NCBI RefSeq assembly: GCF_029962835.1 | Contig: NC_080585.1 | Span: 61,553,443-61,617,442, forward strand | Reading direction: 5' to 3' | Source: Magnolia sinica | Taxonomy: Eukaryota; Streptophyta; Magnoliopsida; Magnoliales; Magnoliaceae | Length of the DNA stretch: 64,000 nt | Shown here: one piece after another, positions 1-11,173 of the stretch | Layout of the letters: each line of letters opens with the position of its first letter | How positions within the stretch are numbered: the first letter of the stretch is position 1 | Position numbers and translations under genes: made by a program | The notes under the pieces: generated by a model | Told to the model about the DNA's origin: nothing | What the model saw: only the letters and a program-made list of their open reading frames with translations | Database searches by the model: none

Positions 1-361
1 GTGACAATACATGAGTCGATAACAAAAGATAAAGATGCCAAGATAGGGCTAATGGAGTTAGATACTCTCGATGAAAAAATGGTTAGCGGTGCAACAACAT
101 CTAGAGATGTACCAAGCACAAATAACCATTGCCTTCAATAAGTAGGTTAAATATCACTCCTTCACGAAAGGGAATGTGGTACTAATGCTAAAAAGACCTA
201 TCGTAGTTACTCACAAAACTGGGGGAAATTTTGATCCTAAATAGGATGGCCCATACATTGTAACAGAAGTTTAATCCAATGGGGCTTATTGAGTCATGAA
301 TCAAAATGGGCAAGGGATATGAATACTCGTCAATGGCTATTTTATTAAAAGGTACTATCCT
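1..361 (+). pseudogene. Ty3/gypsy integrase C-terminal remnant
   Basis: Reading all three forward frames gives pieces of the end of a plant Ty3/gypsy polyprotein: LDTLDEK at about 61-81, then KKTYRSYSQNWGKF (the usual RRPIVTTHKTGGKFDPKW stretch), and finally residues of the usual closing PINGKFLKRYYP near 325-360. The pieces lie in different frames and are broken by stops, so this is a decayed copy. In live elements this region follows the integrase core and helps bind DNA or chromatin. The rest of the element lies left of the window. Assignment to a Tat-type lineage is an inference from the wording of the C-terminus. Confidence 0.7.
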
Positions 362-1153
362 TGAAAGGAACAAGATTTTGATTGAGAAGATTATTCAACA
401 AAATCCGGCCCAATCAAAAGGGGCCAGAATGGGTACATTCATGTAACAAGCATAACAGCGCAATGAGACGACCAGTCATGTAATAGCACGATACGCAATC
501 ATGTATCTTCATGAACCTCACTTCTCTGATGAAGTAGGATGAGGAATTATTAATAAAAAGAAAAGTCAAAGAGAGATATGGCCTCCAAATACCCCTTTAA
601 ACATAATCCTCCAGATAGAAGGATATGATTGTCGATCTTATGATCCCAAAAGAAGATAAATCTCGTTATCCCAAAAGAGGATAATCGCCAATCTTCTGAG
701 ACAATAATTATCAATAGTAATGTTACAGAATGATAACTGGCTGGAACTATTACTGCAAGTAAAATATTACTACGATCTTTAAAAGGCCTATGGAAAGGCT
801 CCGTCGATTATCTCTGATTGTTAAAGAATATCGCTGATTATCTCTAATTGTTAGAGAATATCGCTGATTATCTCCAATTGTTAGAGAATATCGCCAATTA
901 ACTCCAATTGTCAGAGAATATAACCGATTATCTCCAATTGTTAGAGAATACAGCCGATTATCTCCAATTATTAAAGAATATCACTGATTATCCGTAATCA
1001 TCAAAGAATATCGCTGATTATCTCCAATTATGCGTAAGATCTATGTTGTATCACTGATTCTCCAAATATTATGCAGGTAGCGGTGAGCGTCAATGGCTCA
1101 AAACACATGAAGGCCAACCACGCATAAGACCTGTGTCATCTGTATCACTCTTG
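362..1153 (+). other. Non-coding 3' region of the left-edge gypsy element
   Basis: No reading frame survives here. The stretch follows the integrase end directly and contains a 30-bp tandem repeat (listed separately). Near 1110-1130 it has 'aggccaaccacgcataagacc', which recurs near 4493-4513 and, inverted, in the PMD-bearing element near 18409-18429. It therefore looks like the 3' untranslated part of a gypsy element related to that one. It is cut at 1158/1159 by a copia insertion and seems to resume at 4389. Confidence 0.5.
806..1035 (+). repeat. 30-bp tandem repeat, about 7.5 copies
   Basis: Head-to-tail copies start at 806, 836, 866, 896, 926, 956, 986 and 1016, exactly 30 bp apart. The unit runs roughly gattatctcc, aattgttaga, gaatatcgct. 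Copies differ by point changes only. There are no unique spacers, so this is a minisatellite, probably in the 3' untranslated region of the gypsy element to its left. Confidence 0.9.
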
Positions 1154-1158
1154 GTAGC

Positions 1159-2822
1159 TGAAAGGATGAGCTATAAATGTCTTAGGGGGGGGGGGGGTGA
1201 ATAGGACAATGCAAAATAATTGAAACAAGTGTTGAATATGTAAATAAAACAAAGATCTCAATTGCTTGAGTATTGAAACCTTGATTCCAAATAATTCGTA
1301 GGACAACCTTCACCTAAAGTTTTAGTAAGGAAAACCTTATTTCACAAATTTCTTTAAAATCAAAACTTCAAACTTGTAAGAGTAAATTAAAATATTACAA
1401 CATTTACCACTTAACTAAAATTAAATACATTCAATTCATAAATAAAATAAAACATTCACCACATGGCACAAAGAATTATAGTGGTTCGATGCTTTAAAAA
1501 CAGCCACACCTACTCCACTCCCAAAACTACTTCCCTCGTAATTTTGGCTTTCACTATGAAAAGGTTTTCTCAAGGTCACCTTAATAACCTTATACAATTC
1601 TTATGATTTTCACGGGCTATCACAATAAAACACAAACTGAGATTTTAACAGGCTATCTCAGACAAAACCTTAAACCGAGATCTTAACAGTCTATCTTAGA
1701 CAAAACCTTAACTAAGATTTTAACAAGCTATCTCAGAAAAACCTAAAAGAATTTAGAAGGTATACTTATCTTCACTGTTGAAGATGTAGCAGAAGAACCT
1801 CTTTCTTGAATGTAGATTGTTCTGTATTCAGTCAGATAGAAAGGGTCTAGGGTTCTATTGATTTTAATTAAGTTAAACCCAAAAGCTATTTAAATCAATT
1901 CTCTTAGATCTCAAAAGAAGAGTATAGTTTACCCTCTTTAGAATCAAACTTGAAATATCTGAGATAAAAGGGAATAGAAAAAGTTATATAAATTAAATTA
2001 TAAATACAGTCCAATAACTTGAGCTTCTCTCTCTCTTGTAGAAGGATGCTGATAATTAACTTGTGTAATTCGGAATGAGACAAGAACTCAATTTATACGC
2101 AAAGAAGTTAAAACTTCGGCTAGCCCGAGTCAGGCTTTGACTAGCCTAAGTTTAGTGGATTTGGTTCAACGGATTTCAAATTACATGGGATAAGATTTAT
2201 CCAAAATTCGACTGGCCCGAGGTCAACTTCGGCTAGCCGAATTTAACTTTTGGTTGGCCGAATTCCTTCGAATTCTCAAAGATGATGTTGCTGGATTTTG
2301 ACTCGAACATTCTTGGGCTAGCCGAATTTCAAGCTCGGGTTAGCCGAACTAAAACTCGGGCTAGCCGAATTTGCAACAAAAATTTGTTATTACTTCGGGC
2401 TTTAAGTTGGGCTGGTCGAGGAAGCTTAGGTTGGCCGAATCAAAAGTTAGGCTGGCCGAATTCCAAGCAAAACAAGCATAAAAACCTAAAATTGCACGTT
2501 TTTGAAAGCACCTAGTCCTAAGGTCTTTCTCAGGTTTTATACCACTTGAGATATACCAAATATCTGATTCTTCTTTGACTTGAACTTAGTCTCGGACTTC
2601 ATCTTGAACTTGAGCTCGATCTTTTCTTGAACATTAGCTGATCTTGAGCTTGATCTTCTCTTGAATATAGACTGGTCTTAAGCTTGATCTTCTCTTGAGC
2701 ATAAACTGATCTTGAGCTTAATCTTCTCTTGAACATAGACCGATCTTAAAGATCCATTATCAAGTGGTTTTGTCTTTACAAAATTTGACAACTAAAGTGT
2801 GCTCAACATCTTAGCACTTACA
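1159..2822 (-). repeat. Copia LTR (first of the collapsed pair)
   Basis: 1664 bp, bounded by TG and CA. From left to right it contains a 13-G run inside an inverted repeat (1180-1206), a cluster of GGCTAGCCGAA near-palindromes (about 2108-2470), and a run of CTTGAACTTG / TTCTCTTGAA-like units (about 2576-2750) near the U3 end. The element reads on the minus strand, so the U3 end is on the right. Confidence 0.75.
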
Positions 2823-4383
2823 AAAATATTTCGATACAATGTGGAATAATAAAATAATTATACTCAATTGCTTAGAGTATTGAATTCTTGATATCAAATA
2901 GTTCATAGGACAACCTTCACCTAAAAGATTTAAGCAGGACAACCTTATTTCACGATATCTTTGAAATCAAAATATCAAACTTAGTAAGAGATAATTAATC
3001 ACAAGGAAAGTATATAAAGAATAAAAATAATCACCACAATGCACAAGAGTTATAATGGTTCAGTGCTTAAACCCACACCTACTCCACTCCCAAAATTAAT
3101 ACCATCATAATTTTGGCTTTCACTATTTCAAGGTTTTCATAGGGTCACCTTAACAACCTTATACAATTCTTGTACTTTTTACGGGTTATCACAACAAAAC
3201 CCATTGTGATTTTCACAGGATCACAACAAAACAACCCATTGAGAATTTCAGGCTATCTCAGAAAAACCCAAAATATAATGAATGTAAATACAGTACTTAT
3301 CTTCAAATGGCAAGTCGAATATATTACTATAACTTGATTGTTGCAGCGATCTTCTTTCTGGGGGTATTGATGAAGCCGTGTATGAGTTCAACCCAAAAAT
3401 AATATAAGGATCTAGTGTGTTTCCAATATATAAATAAAACCGAAATTGCTGCAAATTCTATTCTCTTAATCTCAAGTAGAGTTTAGATAACTCTCTTAAA
3501 AACAATTAAATCTAACTTGAGAAAGGGAATAAAATAAACTAATAGAAAATTAGAATTACTGCACAAATAGCTTAAGGAGGGACTAACTTTCTCTCTTTCT
3601 TTGAAAAGGTTTCTCATAAATTTTCATGTATTTAATGAATGAGAGAAGGCCTCTATTTATAGCCAAAGGATTTAGAAATTTGGCTGGCCCGATTGTTAGT
3701 CTAACTAGCCTGATTCCAACAATTGCGTTCCAATGGGTCTCGAATTTTGCGGGATAAGATCTTTCAAAAATTTAGCTGGCCCAAGCTAAAATTTGGCTGG
3801 TTGAATCTCCCTGAGATCCGAAATCTTTACACGTTGGAAACTTAACCGAACATAGTTGGGCTAGTCGGTCATATTTGGCTAACTAAACTCAAGGTTGGGC
3901 TAGCCGAGCGGTCATATTTGGCTAACTAAACTCAAGGTTGGGCTGGCCGAGCAGTCATGTTTGGCTAACTAAACTCAAGGTTGGGCTGACCGAACTTGCC
4001 ACGGAAAATCTATGTCAATCTGTAAACTTGCCCGATTATGTTGGGTTAGCCGAAGGTAGTTAGGCTAGACGAACCAGATATTGTGCTGGCCTAACTAGAG
4101 TGTATCTTACTTGTAATTGTGTTTATTATAATGCTATGTGAAATACACCTAACCTATGGTCAATCTAAGGTTATACCACCTAATGGTTGACTCATATGAA
4201 GTGTTCAAATCTTTGAATCATGTCCTTTTATGCCTTGAGATGTTGAGTCTGATCCCTAAGATGCTTGATCGAGTCAATGACAGTTCTTCATGAGTTGTCG
4301 AAGATTATCTTTATGAGTGCTTGTGTTCCTTTTAGGACTATAAAATTTGACAATCTTAATTTGCTTAAGTATAAGCACTTATA
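2823..4383 (-). repeat. Copia LTR, truncated at its left end
   Basis: It shares the blocks 'ctcaattgctt..gagtattgaa' and 'aggacaaccttcacctaaa' with the first LTR in the same order, but starts inside the LTR. A minus-strand TATA box lies at 3652-3661 (reads TATAAATAG on that strand). GGCTAGCCGA-type near-palindromes fill about 3670-4095. The expected CACTTACA terminus has become CACTTATA. The three GGTCATATTTGGCTAACT units near 3865-3990 look like a small local tandem duplication. Confidence 0.7.
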
Positions 4384-4388
4384 GTAGT

Positions 4389-5454
4389 GTCATGGGGATG
4401 GGTGAAAGAAAGGCGCCCTTATAAATGGACCCAGGTCGTACAGGCAAAGAAAAAAAGGGTTGTAGTGTGAGTTCTGTGGTTCATCCATAGATAGGCCAAC
4501 CATGCATAAGACCCCCCAGGTTCCTTATTTAATTTCAATAGTAATTCATGGGGAAAGGCGATTCTATAAGAGATCCCCCCTCAATGATGGATTGATAGCC
4601 TTGGACTTGATACCCCTAGAGGTAGCCTTGTGAGCCCCACGAACTCTAGAGAGTTACTAAGGCCAACCTTGTGTGTAAATTCTACTGAGTTCACTGCTCC
4701 AGTAGCTTCAATTGGCCCCTTTGATGGACTATGGTGAGTGAACTCCCCACGCCAACTAGCGTAAGCCCTACTTGCTCTAATTACTTACGAGCCTAAACTG
4801 TGGTCGCTTTAAATACATAAGAACCTAAACTATGGATGGTACCTTATGTTTACTAGTTGAACTCTAAGATAGTTCCGCCCACTGAGGAGAATATTACGCA
4901 GAGCATGCCAACAAGAAAGAATTAAGTTATTGTCATGTCATATGCCTTAAGCTATGAAGAAATATACAATTGAAACATGGATTGAGATAAGAAAGAATCA
5001 TTCATGATTATATGCTGAAGTATAAATTGCTCATGCCATCTATATTCAAAATTGCTTTAAAAGGCAATTCTCATATATCTAAAAAATGTTGAGACATGGA
5101 AATTGCCAATGTTACATTATTTTGAAATGCCCAAAACTAGTATGAAATTTTGCAGATCTTACTTAAACTGAACTTGAGTAGCAACTATGTTGAGCATGGC
5201 CTTGATGATAAACTTGGTCTGATCCAGGGCACCAAGAAGCTCCTATTCTAAAGAGGCAGCAACTGCCTTGACCTTATGAAGTTTCGATTCTTCAATATTG
5301 GTTATACTAACATTCTTAACAATGTCAGCTGGCTACCAAAAAATTGAGCAAAGGCTATGGACCATGTTAGTTCTTTGCTACGGATATAAACCGTAGCTAC
5401 ATTTACTATGGGTTTAATCCATAGCTAAAAAGTTGCCACACCATTAATAATTAA
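4389..5454 (+). other. Continuation of the left-edge gypsy 3' region
   Basis: No convincing coding sequence. About 4430-4800 is homologous, in inverted orientation, to about 18120-18480 inside the PMD-bearing element: both carry 'aggccaaccatg(c)gtaagacccccca', then 'gagttactaaggccaacc' and 'tagcttcaatt/ctgggcccct' in the same order. At 5180-5330 the minus strand can be read for about 45 codons with few stops (ELLGALDQTKF), perhaps the tail of an antisense accessory gene, but I cannot name it. Short inverted motifs (gctacggatataaaccgtagctac) at about 5381-5405 resemble subterminal repeats of DNA transposons. Confidence 0.45.
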
Positions 5455-5765
5455 CAGTGGTGTAAGGGGCTCCATAGGGCCCACCATAATATATATGTTC
5501 TATATAAGCCGTCTATCTATTTTGAAATATTATTTTAGGGCATGAAACTAAAAATTAGGTAGATCAAAGGCTCAAGTGGACCACACGGTAGGAAACATGG
5601 AGATTAAATCACATGTGCTTCCCATGGTGTGGTCCACTTGGGCCTTTAATCTACTTTATTTTTGGGATCATGAACTAAAATTATTTATTAAAATTATTGG
5701 ACGGAATGGATAAACCAAATACATCATGGTGGGCCCCACGAATCCCCTAACAGGACCGTCCATTG
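5455..5765. repeat. Foldback (MITE-like) element
   Basis: The left arm (from about 5455) and the reverse complement of the right arm (to about 5765) align along almost their whole length: ggggctccatagggcccacc pairs with ggggattcgtggggcccacc, then attattttagggcatgaaac with ataattttagttcatgatcc, closing at ctcaagtggaccacac (5572-5587) against gtgtggtccacttggg (5627-5642). Only about 40 bp form the loop. It encodes nothing. Exact ends and a TSD are not clear. Related 'gggcccaccatgatgta' blocks occur at 37600-38620 and 57300-58150. Confidence 0.7.
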
Positions 5766-6329
5766 GTCCGTCTTACCCAATTGACGCTTGAAATGGGCCG
5801 GCGCTCAAAACAGAGCCACGCCCAAAAAATCCATCTCTCCCTCTCTCCCTCTCCCGATCTCTGCTCCATCTCTCTCATTCTCCTCCCTCTCTCTCTAATG
5901 CATCTCCGTCGTCTCTTCTATCTCCCTCACATCAGCATTTTTCTCGGACCTCCATTGCAACAGTCGTGAAGCTCCTACCTGAAGAAACACACGTCATTTG
6001 AAAGCCCCTTTTCATATTTTTGAGGCATCTCTTAAAACCGAAGGAATCCGAGGCTCCCATCCATAGGTTTGATCTCTTCCTCTCTTTGTGTCTCTTTTTC
6101 TCTCTTGCAAATTTCATACATGCTACTTGTTTGATGAAATGGCTCAAGGTCCTTTGTCTGGGAAAGTCTCTTAGTGGTATTCTTCTTTTATTGCAATGGA
6201 ATTAGGGTCCTTTGCTTCTGTATGTTTACTTTAAGGAAGCCAATGCCCATCTCTTCTCATACACATGTGCCAATCTAGAACAATTGTGAAATATGTGCTT
6301 CCCATCTATTAAGCTTCATTATTAGTACA
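5766..6329. other. CT-rich unassigned sequence interrupted by the compound element
   Basis: About 5830-5940 is strongly CT-rich on the plus strand (ctctccctctctccctctcc), as in many plant 5' leaders, and 6075-6115 is similar. I found no long reading frame, splice pattern or recognisable protein. It might be the leader of a host gene or part of an older transposon. Its continuation across the 49-kb insertion would start at 55435. Confidence 0.3.
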
Positions 6330-6334
6330 ATATG

Positions 6335-7766
6335 TGTTGAGTGTCAAATATTGCATATTTTCCCTTATTTATATCTTAGTTTTATGAACATGATAAGGCT
6401 TAATGGTATATTTTATACATGTTTGTGTTGCAAGGTGAATCTGAGAGCTTGGATTGAAAAGAATGCTAAAAGCATGGATTTAAAGCTCAAGAATCACCAA
6501 GGAAAAAGATGGATCTTAGGAGACCAAGAATGAAGAATTCACATGCTAAAGATCCAAGGAAACCAAGTCTAAAGGATGAAGAAAGGACTCGAAAGAATGT
6601 AGAATCTGCAGTAGAAAACAGGACATTTCGGTCTAACCTGAACCAACTTCGGTCTGCCTGAAATCGTAGAAAATAGTCTAGCAAGAAAACAGGATAATTC
6701 GCTCCGACTTGAGCCAACTTCGGTCTGACCGAAGCTTCGGTTGGAGTCGGTCCGACCTAAATTTGACAGATTTTCTATATAAGATTTTTCAACATTAACT
6801 TTGATCCAACCGAAATCGCGTAGAATTATCTAGCGAGAAAGTGTGATTTTCAACCTTAATTTGGTCCAACTGAACCCAACTTTGTTCCGACCAAAGCGTA
6901 ATGTGGGACTTATGTAGAGTGCGTAAATTCAAGTCGGTTTCTGGAAATTCTAAAGAGTTGCATAAGATGGGGCTTCAAAAGTATAAATAGGAGTCCCTAG
7001 GACATTCCTAGGTATCTTCTAGGGTTTAAGGAGTGGATCAAAAGGGTGGAGAGCCGCCGTTAAGAGTTTTTCTTATTCCTCTTTAGTTGTTTTTATGCTT
7101 TCTTTAAGAGTTCTTAGTTCAATCATGTCTATGGTTGGCTAATACTCTTAGCTAAGGCTAAGAGGTGAAGCTTGTAGCGTGATTGGGATGTTTACTTTGC
7201 TTTGATTCATGTTTATATTGAACTTCATTGATTTCAAGTTGATTTTAAGGAATATTTTCAGTTTTCTATGGTTTGTTGTGACTCAAATTACAATAGACAC
7301 TGCGATAGCTTTGAATATATTCTTTTCCTATTTAAGGTTGTGGGATTGGTAAATCTTGTTGCTTACCATCGTCTCCTGGGCATGGTTGGGTGACGGAATC
7401 CCTTCCAATCTTCACAATTCTCCTCCATTGGGGCTGGATCAATGAGAAGTTCAGAGAAGTGACCATCTCTTTCTCTAATTGGATAAGATAGGACTCTGAT
7501 TCCAGTTGGATCTCTTGAGTCAAGTAAGGTAGCATCTCAATTGCTACAAGTGGATCCTTAGCACCCTAGTTCCCACATTTAAATTCACAAGTTTCAATTA
7601 CATCATTCATAATTACTCTCTTTAATATTTCTGATTTAGATTTAGATCTTCTTCTAGTTCTGATTCTAGTTAAATTTAGAAATGTACAAGATTAGTCCCT
7701 GTGGATTCGACCTCGGTCTTGCCGAATTATTACTACATCATGACCCTATACTTGGGGTTATGAACA
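6335..7766 (+). repeat. Gypsy LTR, first of three
   Basis: 1432 bp, starting TGTTGAGTGTCAAATATT and ending GGGGTTATGAACA. TTCGGTCYGACCGAA near-palindromes cluster at about 6620-6900, upstream of a TATA box at 6980-6988 (TATAAATAG). Its end is followed at once by the primer site. Its LTR is preceded by the outer TSD copy ATATG. Confidence 0.9.
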
Positions 7767-7772
7767 AGTTTT

Positions 7773-7792
7773 TGGCACCATTGCCAGGGACT
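7773..7792 (+). other. Primer binding site
   Basis: TGGCACCATTGCCAGGGACT begins 6 bp after the LTR end. It matches the TGGCGCC(G)TTGCCGGGGA-type site typical of Athila-like elements, with a CpG decayed to CA. The tRNA usually named for this site is Asp; I did not verify that. Confidence 0.8.
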
Positions 7793-8193
7793 ACGGCTAA
7801 GTTTTTCTGAATATTAATTAGTATTAGAATTATGTTAAGATTAGGATTAACTTTCTGTTTTGTTTCTAGGTTAGGATTTTTTTTTTCTGAATTAGTTTTT
7901 AAAATCTAAATTCGTTTTCTGTTTTGTAGGATTGTAACATAGCAAACTTCGATTTGGTAACCTATTTCTAATTCTCTTTCTTTTATCTTTTCTAGATATC
8001 TTATTTGTTTTAGTTTCCTTAGATTTCTTTTTTCGGTTAAATTGTTTAGTTACTTGAGGGTTGTGAGTGTTTCATGCCCAAGTGGGTTTGCGGCAACACT
8101 CGACGTCTCTTAAGTGAAGGAGGATTAGTCGAAGGGTTGCCTATCCATCTCAAGATTAGATACCACTTGAGATCCTCAGAGTCAATTGAAGTG
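7793..8193 (+). other. Untranslated leader before gag
   Basis: AT-rich, no reading frame. The corresponding leader in the second body (33587-33983) is very similar. 'gtttcatgcccaagtggg..cgacgtctcttaagtgaaggaggattagtcgaagggttgcc' is conserved, inverted, in the full element at 48890-48960. Confidence 0.6.
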
Positions 8194-8727
8194 ATGGCTG
8201 CCAATCAACCTTCAATTTAACCTTAACCTCTAGATGAGGAAGTTCAGGATGAGAATGAGGTACATTATGCACCTATGCCTCGTACTTTACGAGATTATTT
8301 ACAACCGGTGAGGGTAAGCACACCTTCATACATGCTTTTTTTAAATAATGCAGGAGATATGAATATTAAACTTGGGGTGATCCAACTCCTTATGAAGTTT
8401 CATGGACTTGAGCCTGAAAGTCGATATCTACACATGAAAGAGTTTGATGAGATAATATCCACTTTGCACTTTCCCAACATGTCTGAGGACATGATCAGGC
8501 TGAAACTCTTTCCCTTCTCCTTAAAAGAGAAAGCTAATACTTGGTTGCATTCACTACGGCCATGATCCATTGGTAGATGGAACGACATGAAAAGGGAGTT
8601 CATATAGAAATTCTTCTCATACCATAAGACAAACACCATTAGGAAGTCGATCATGAACTTCGCCCAAAAGGAAGATGAGACATTCTTTCAATGTTAGGAG
8701 CGGTTCAAGGATCATGTTAGTTCATGC
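8194..8727 (+). pseudogene. gag, first part, of the first gypsy body
   Basis: Starts at ATG 8194 (MAANQPSI), then two early stops. From 8275 it reads PRTLRDYLQPVRVSTPSYM, followed by FDEIISTLHFPNMSEDMIRLKLFPFSLKEKANTWLHSLRP, the Athila-type retrotransposon gag core (LKxxxFPFSLxxxAxxWL). A stop interrupts it at 8563-8565, and the sense continues through SIGRWNDMKREF and FAQKEDETFFQC. Gag forms the particle that packages element RNA. It is broken after 'agttcatgc' at 8727 by the copia insertion and resumes at 28794. Confidence 0.85.
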
Positions 8728-10615
8728 TGAAAAGGGTAAGCTCTTAGTCCTAGAGGGGGGGGGGGGGGGGGGGGTGAATAGGACTAACTATGCCAAATAA
8801 AAAATAAATGTGGAATATAAATGCAGATAGCTGAACCAAATAACAACCTCAATTGCAATAGTATTGAGAGGTTGATACAAATGTTGTTCAAAGGACAACC
8901 TTGCACCAAAAACCAAAGTTTATGGTAGGAAACCTGATTTCTTAAACTCAGTAAGGATAAAAAACTCAAACTAATACAAGAAGCAATAGAAACAAATCTA
9001 GTTATTACAACATTCACCACAAATACATGAAATAAATACAAGCATTTACCACACATAAATCACACACATCACTATCCACCAAACTCTAAGAATTACAGTG
9101 GTTCGGTGTGTACACCAACTGTTCTAAAACAGCCACACCTACTCCACTCCCAATAATCACAATCCATGTGACATTGGATTTCACTATGAAAGAAGGTTTT
9201 TTAAGGTTCACCTTAAAACCTTTACAATTGTGTTTTCAATGGGCTACCACAATTAAAAACCCCACGCTGAAATTTTGCTGGCTATCTTAATCAAAACCAC
9301 AGTAGAGATTTTCTGGCAATCTCAAAAACCAAAAGCTGTAATTCAAAATACTTATCTGTAGATTCTGTTTTGAGGTAGCCCGAAAGAACTGCTTCTTTGA
9401 AGATGAAGATGTCTAATGTTCAATCACACAAATGGAAAGGTTCTAGGTTAAAATGAATTTTAAATTAATCCAACCATGGGCTACTTTAATTTAATTTCTT
9501 GGATCTCAAAAAGGGTAGATTAGAATTCCCTTTTATCAAATAGGATTGAAGTAGCAAGAGATCCAGAAATTATAAATCAAAAAGCTATAAAAAGAATATT
9601 AAATTACCGTACAATAGCTTGACAATCACGAGAACTTATCTCTCAGAGTGGTGGCTTGAATTGGCTTGGGATGAATGAAAAAAGCTGAGAAAAGTCCTCT
9701 ATTTATAGGCTGAAAAATGGTTTCCTTGACTGGTCTAAGGTCAGCCTCGATTGGTCCTGGGAGCAACCAAATTTCAAAAATTTTGTCGCTATCGGATAAA
9801 ATTGACCCTTGAGTGGCCTGCTCAACTAGTCGAGCATGGCACTCGACTAGTCGAGTGGGGCTTAAAATGGTTGCTAGAGTTCGAGTCGAGCCTGGCTTGA
9901 CTGGTTATGCCAGTCTCCACGACCGGTCGAGAAGGGTACTCGACTGGTTGAGGACCTACCAGAAAATTCTGAAATTTTGAATTTAAATCTGAATTGGTCG
10001 AGAAAAACCTTAGACTGGTCGAGCCAGAGCCTGGACTAGTCGAAAATTGACTAGGACTAGTCAAAACAAAGCCTATAATAAGCATAATGACCCAAATTAA
10101 ATGTGGAATATGAATGACCTAAACCTTAGGTCTTTCTAGGGTCATTTATACCTGAAATGTTGAACATTGAACTTGTAGCTTTGGTAGATCTGGTAGATCT
10201 TCTTCTTGAAGTATTTGAAGCTTAAACTTGTATACTTGAAACTTGATCTTTTTCTTGACTATGAAGTGTACTTGAACTTGATCTTGCATTTGAAGTAGTA
10301 CTTGAACTTGGTCTAGAACTTGATCTTGCATTTGAAGTAACACTTGAACTTGGTCTAGAACTTGAACATGTAATTGAACTTGGTCTTAAACTTAAAGTCT
10401 ATGTAGCACTTGAAGTTGATGTTAGACATGAAGTTGATGTAGATAGAACAATCTTCATGGCTTGTAACACATCTTCGTATGAAGGCGAACATTCCATCAC
10501 TCGAAGGTCACTTGAAGGTGAACTTTCCATCATGAACAAGTCCATTATTCCAAAGTGGTTTGTCACAATAAAATTTGACAATATAGGGTGCTTGATATAC
10601 AACATAGCACTTACA
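8728..10615 (-). repeat. Copia 3' LTR
   Basis: 1888 bp. Contains a 20-G run (8755-8774) between inverted AGTCCTA / TAGGACT arms, a minus-strand TATA box at 9696-9705 (TATAAATAG), a cluster of CGACTGGTCGAG / CTCGACTAGTCGAG near-palindromes (about 9725-10075), and CTTGAACTTG-type repeats (about 10200-10440). Ends ...GCACTTACA next to the polypurine tract. Confidence 0.9.
10200..10440 (-). repeat. Minisatellite of CTTGAACTTG units in the copia LTR
   Basis: Units such as acttgaacttggtctagaac and cttgatcttgcatttgaagt repeat with an approximate 42-bp super-period. The same block is present at about 28395-28620 in the other LTR, and a diverged version lies at about 2576-2750 in the older pair. In element orientation it lies in the distal U3. 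Confidence 0.75.
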
Positions 10616-10632
10616 ATCTCCCCCTTTGTCAA
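10616..10632 (-). other. Polypurine tract of the copia element
   Basis: On the minus strand this reads GACAAAGGGGGAGAT immediately before the 3' LTR start TGTAAGTGC. It is the expected primer for plus-strand DNA synthesis. Confidence 0.85.
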
Positions 10633-11173
10633 ATTTGTGACAAAACCAACTTAGAAGATTTCACAATAATACACAAGTCCACAAAAATCACAACTCCACT
10701 TCATGATATGACACTCTTTCAAAAAAACTCCCCCTCAATCTGAGCTTAGTGACTTTTAGAGTACCTGTATTAATAAATACATATTTCCAAAAAAAAAATG
10801 CAACTTTACACCATACACCATATAATCTCATGAACACAACCACATGGCTACTAAATTCTCCACCTTTTTGTCACAACTTGACAAAGGAAGATAAATAATA
10901 GAGCGCAAACATAGCTGATTTTATGATAATAACAGAGAGTAGTAGAAAAAGAGTTAAAGTTAAGAGCATAATTAAGTAGAGTATCAACATCCACAAGTTA
11001 TACATAACAAGTCCAAAAAGAAGTGAAAGTTAAAGTTTAACATTAATACATGCCCAAAATATCAAGAAAAACTAGTCCAATCCAGATGAAGGAGGTGGAA
11101 TGGATGGATCAATTTGATGCAGTCCCTTAGTTATGCGTCGAAAATACTTACACATATATTTCATTTAACTATC
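10633..11173. other. Non-coding copia 3' region
   Basis: AT-rich, with no reading frame of note and no protein similarity I recognise. It lies between the extra gene and the polypurine tract and includes a short A-run at 10789-10798. Confidence 0.5.

Larger units (their letters stand above)
1159..4383 (-). mobile_element. Collapsed copia element: two adjoining SIRE-like LTRs with no internal region
   Basis: Two related LTRs lie head to tail (1159-2822 and 2823-4383) with nothing between them. The first begins TGAAAGGATGAGC and ends CACTTACA, matching the termini of the copia element at 8728-28793. The pair is flanked by GTAGC (1154-1158) and GTAGT (4384-4388), a one-mismatch 5-bp TSD, so it is one insertion that has lost all its coding DNA. 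The second LTR lacks the first 60-100 bp, including the G-run. By comparison with the 8.7-kb copy the element reads on the minus strand. Loss by a deletion running from one LTR into the other is my inference. Confidence 0.72.

Noticed and set aside
806-1035. Regular 30-bp repeat resembling a CRISPR array
   Set aside because: The units abut without spacers, diverge by substitution and sit in plant retrotransposon DNA; it is a minisatellite.
5763-6205. Short open frames in the CT-rich stretch as a host gene
   Set aside because: They are under 70 codons, low in complexity and present on both strands; no splice sites or known protein pattern support a gene. Left as an unassigned leader-like sequence.
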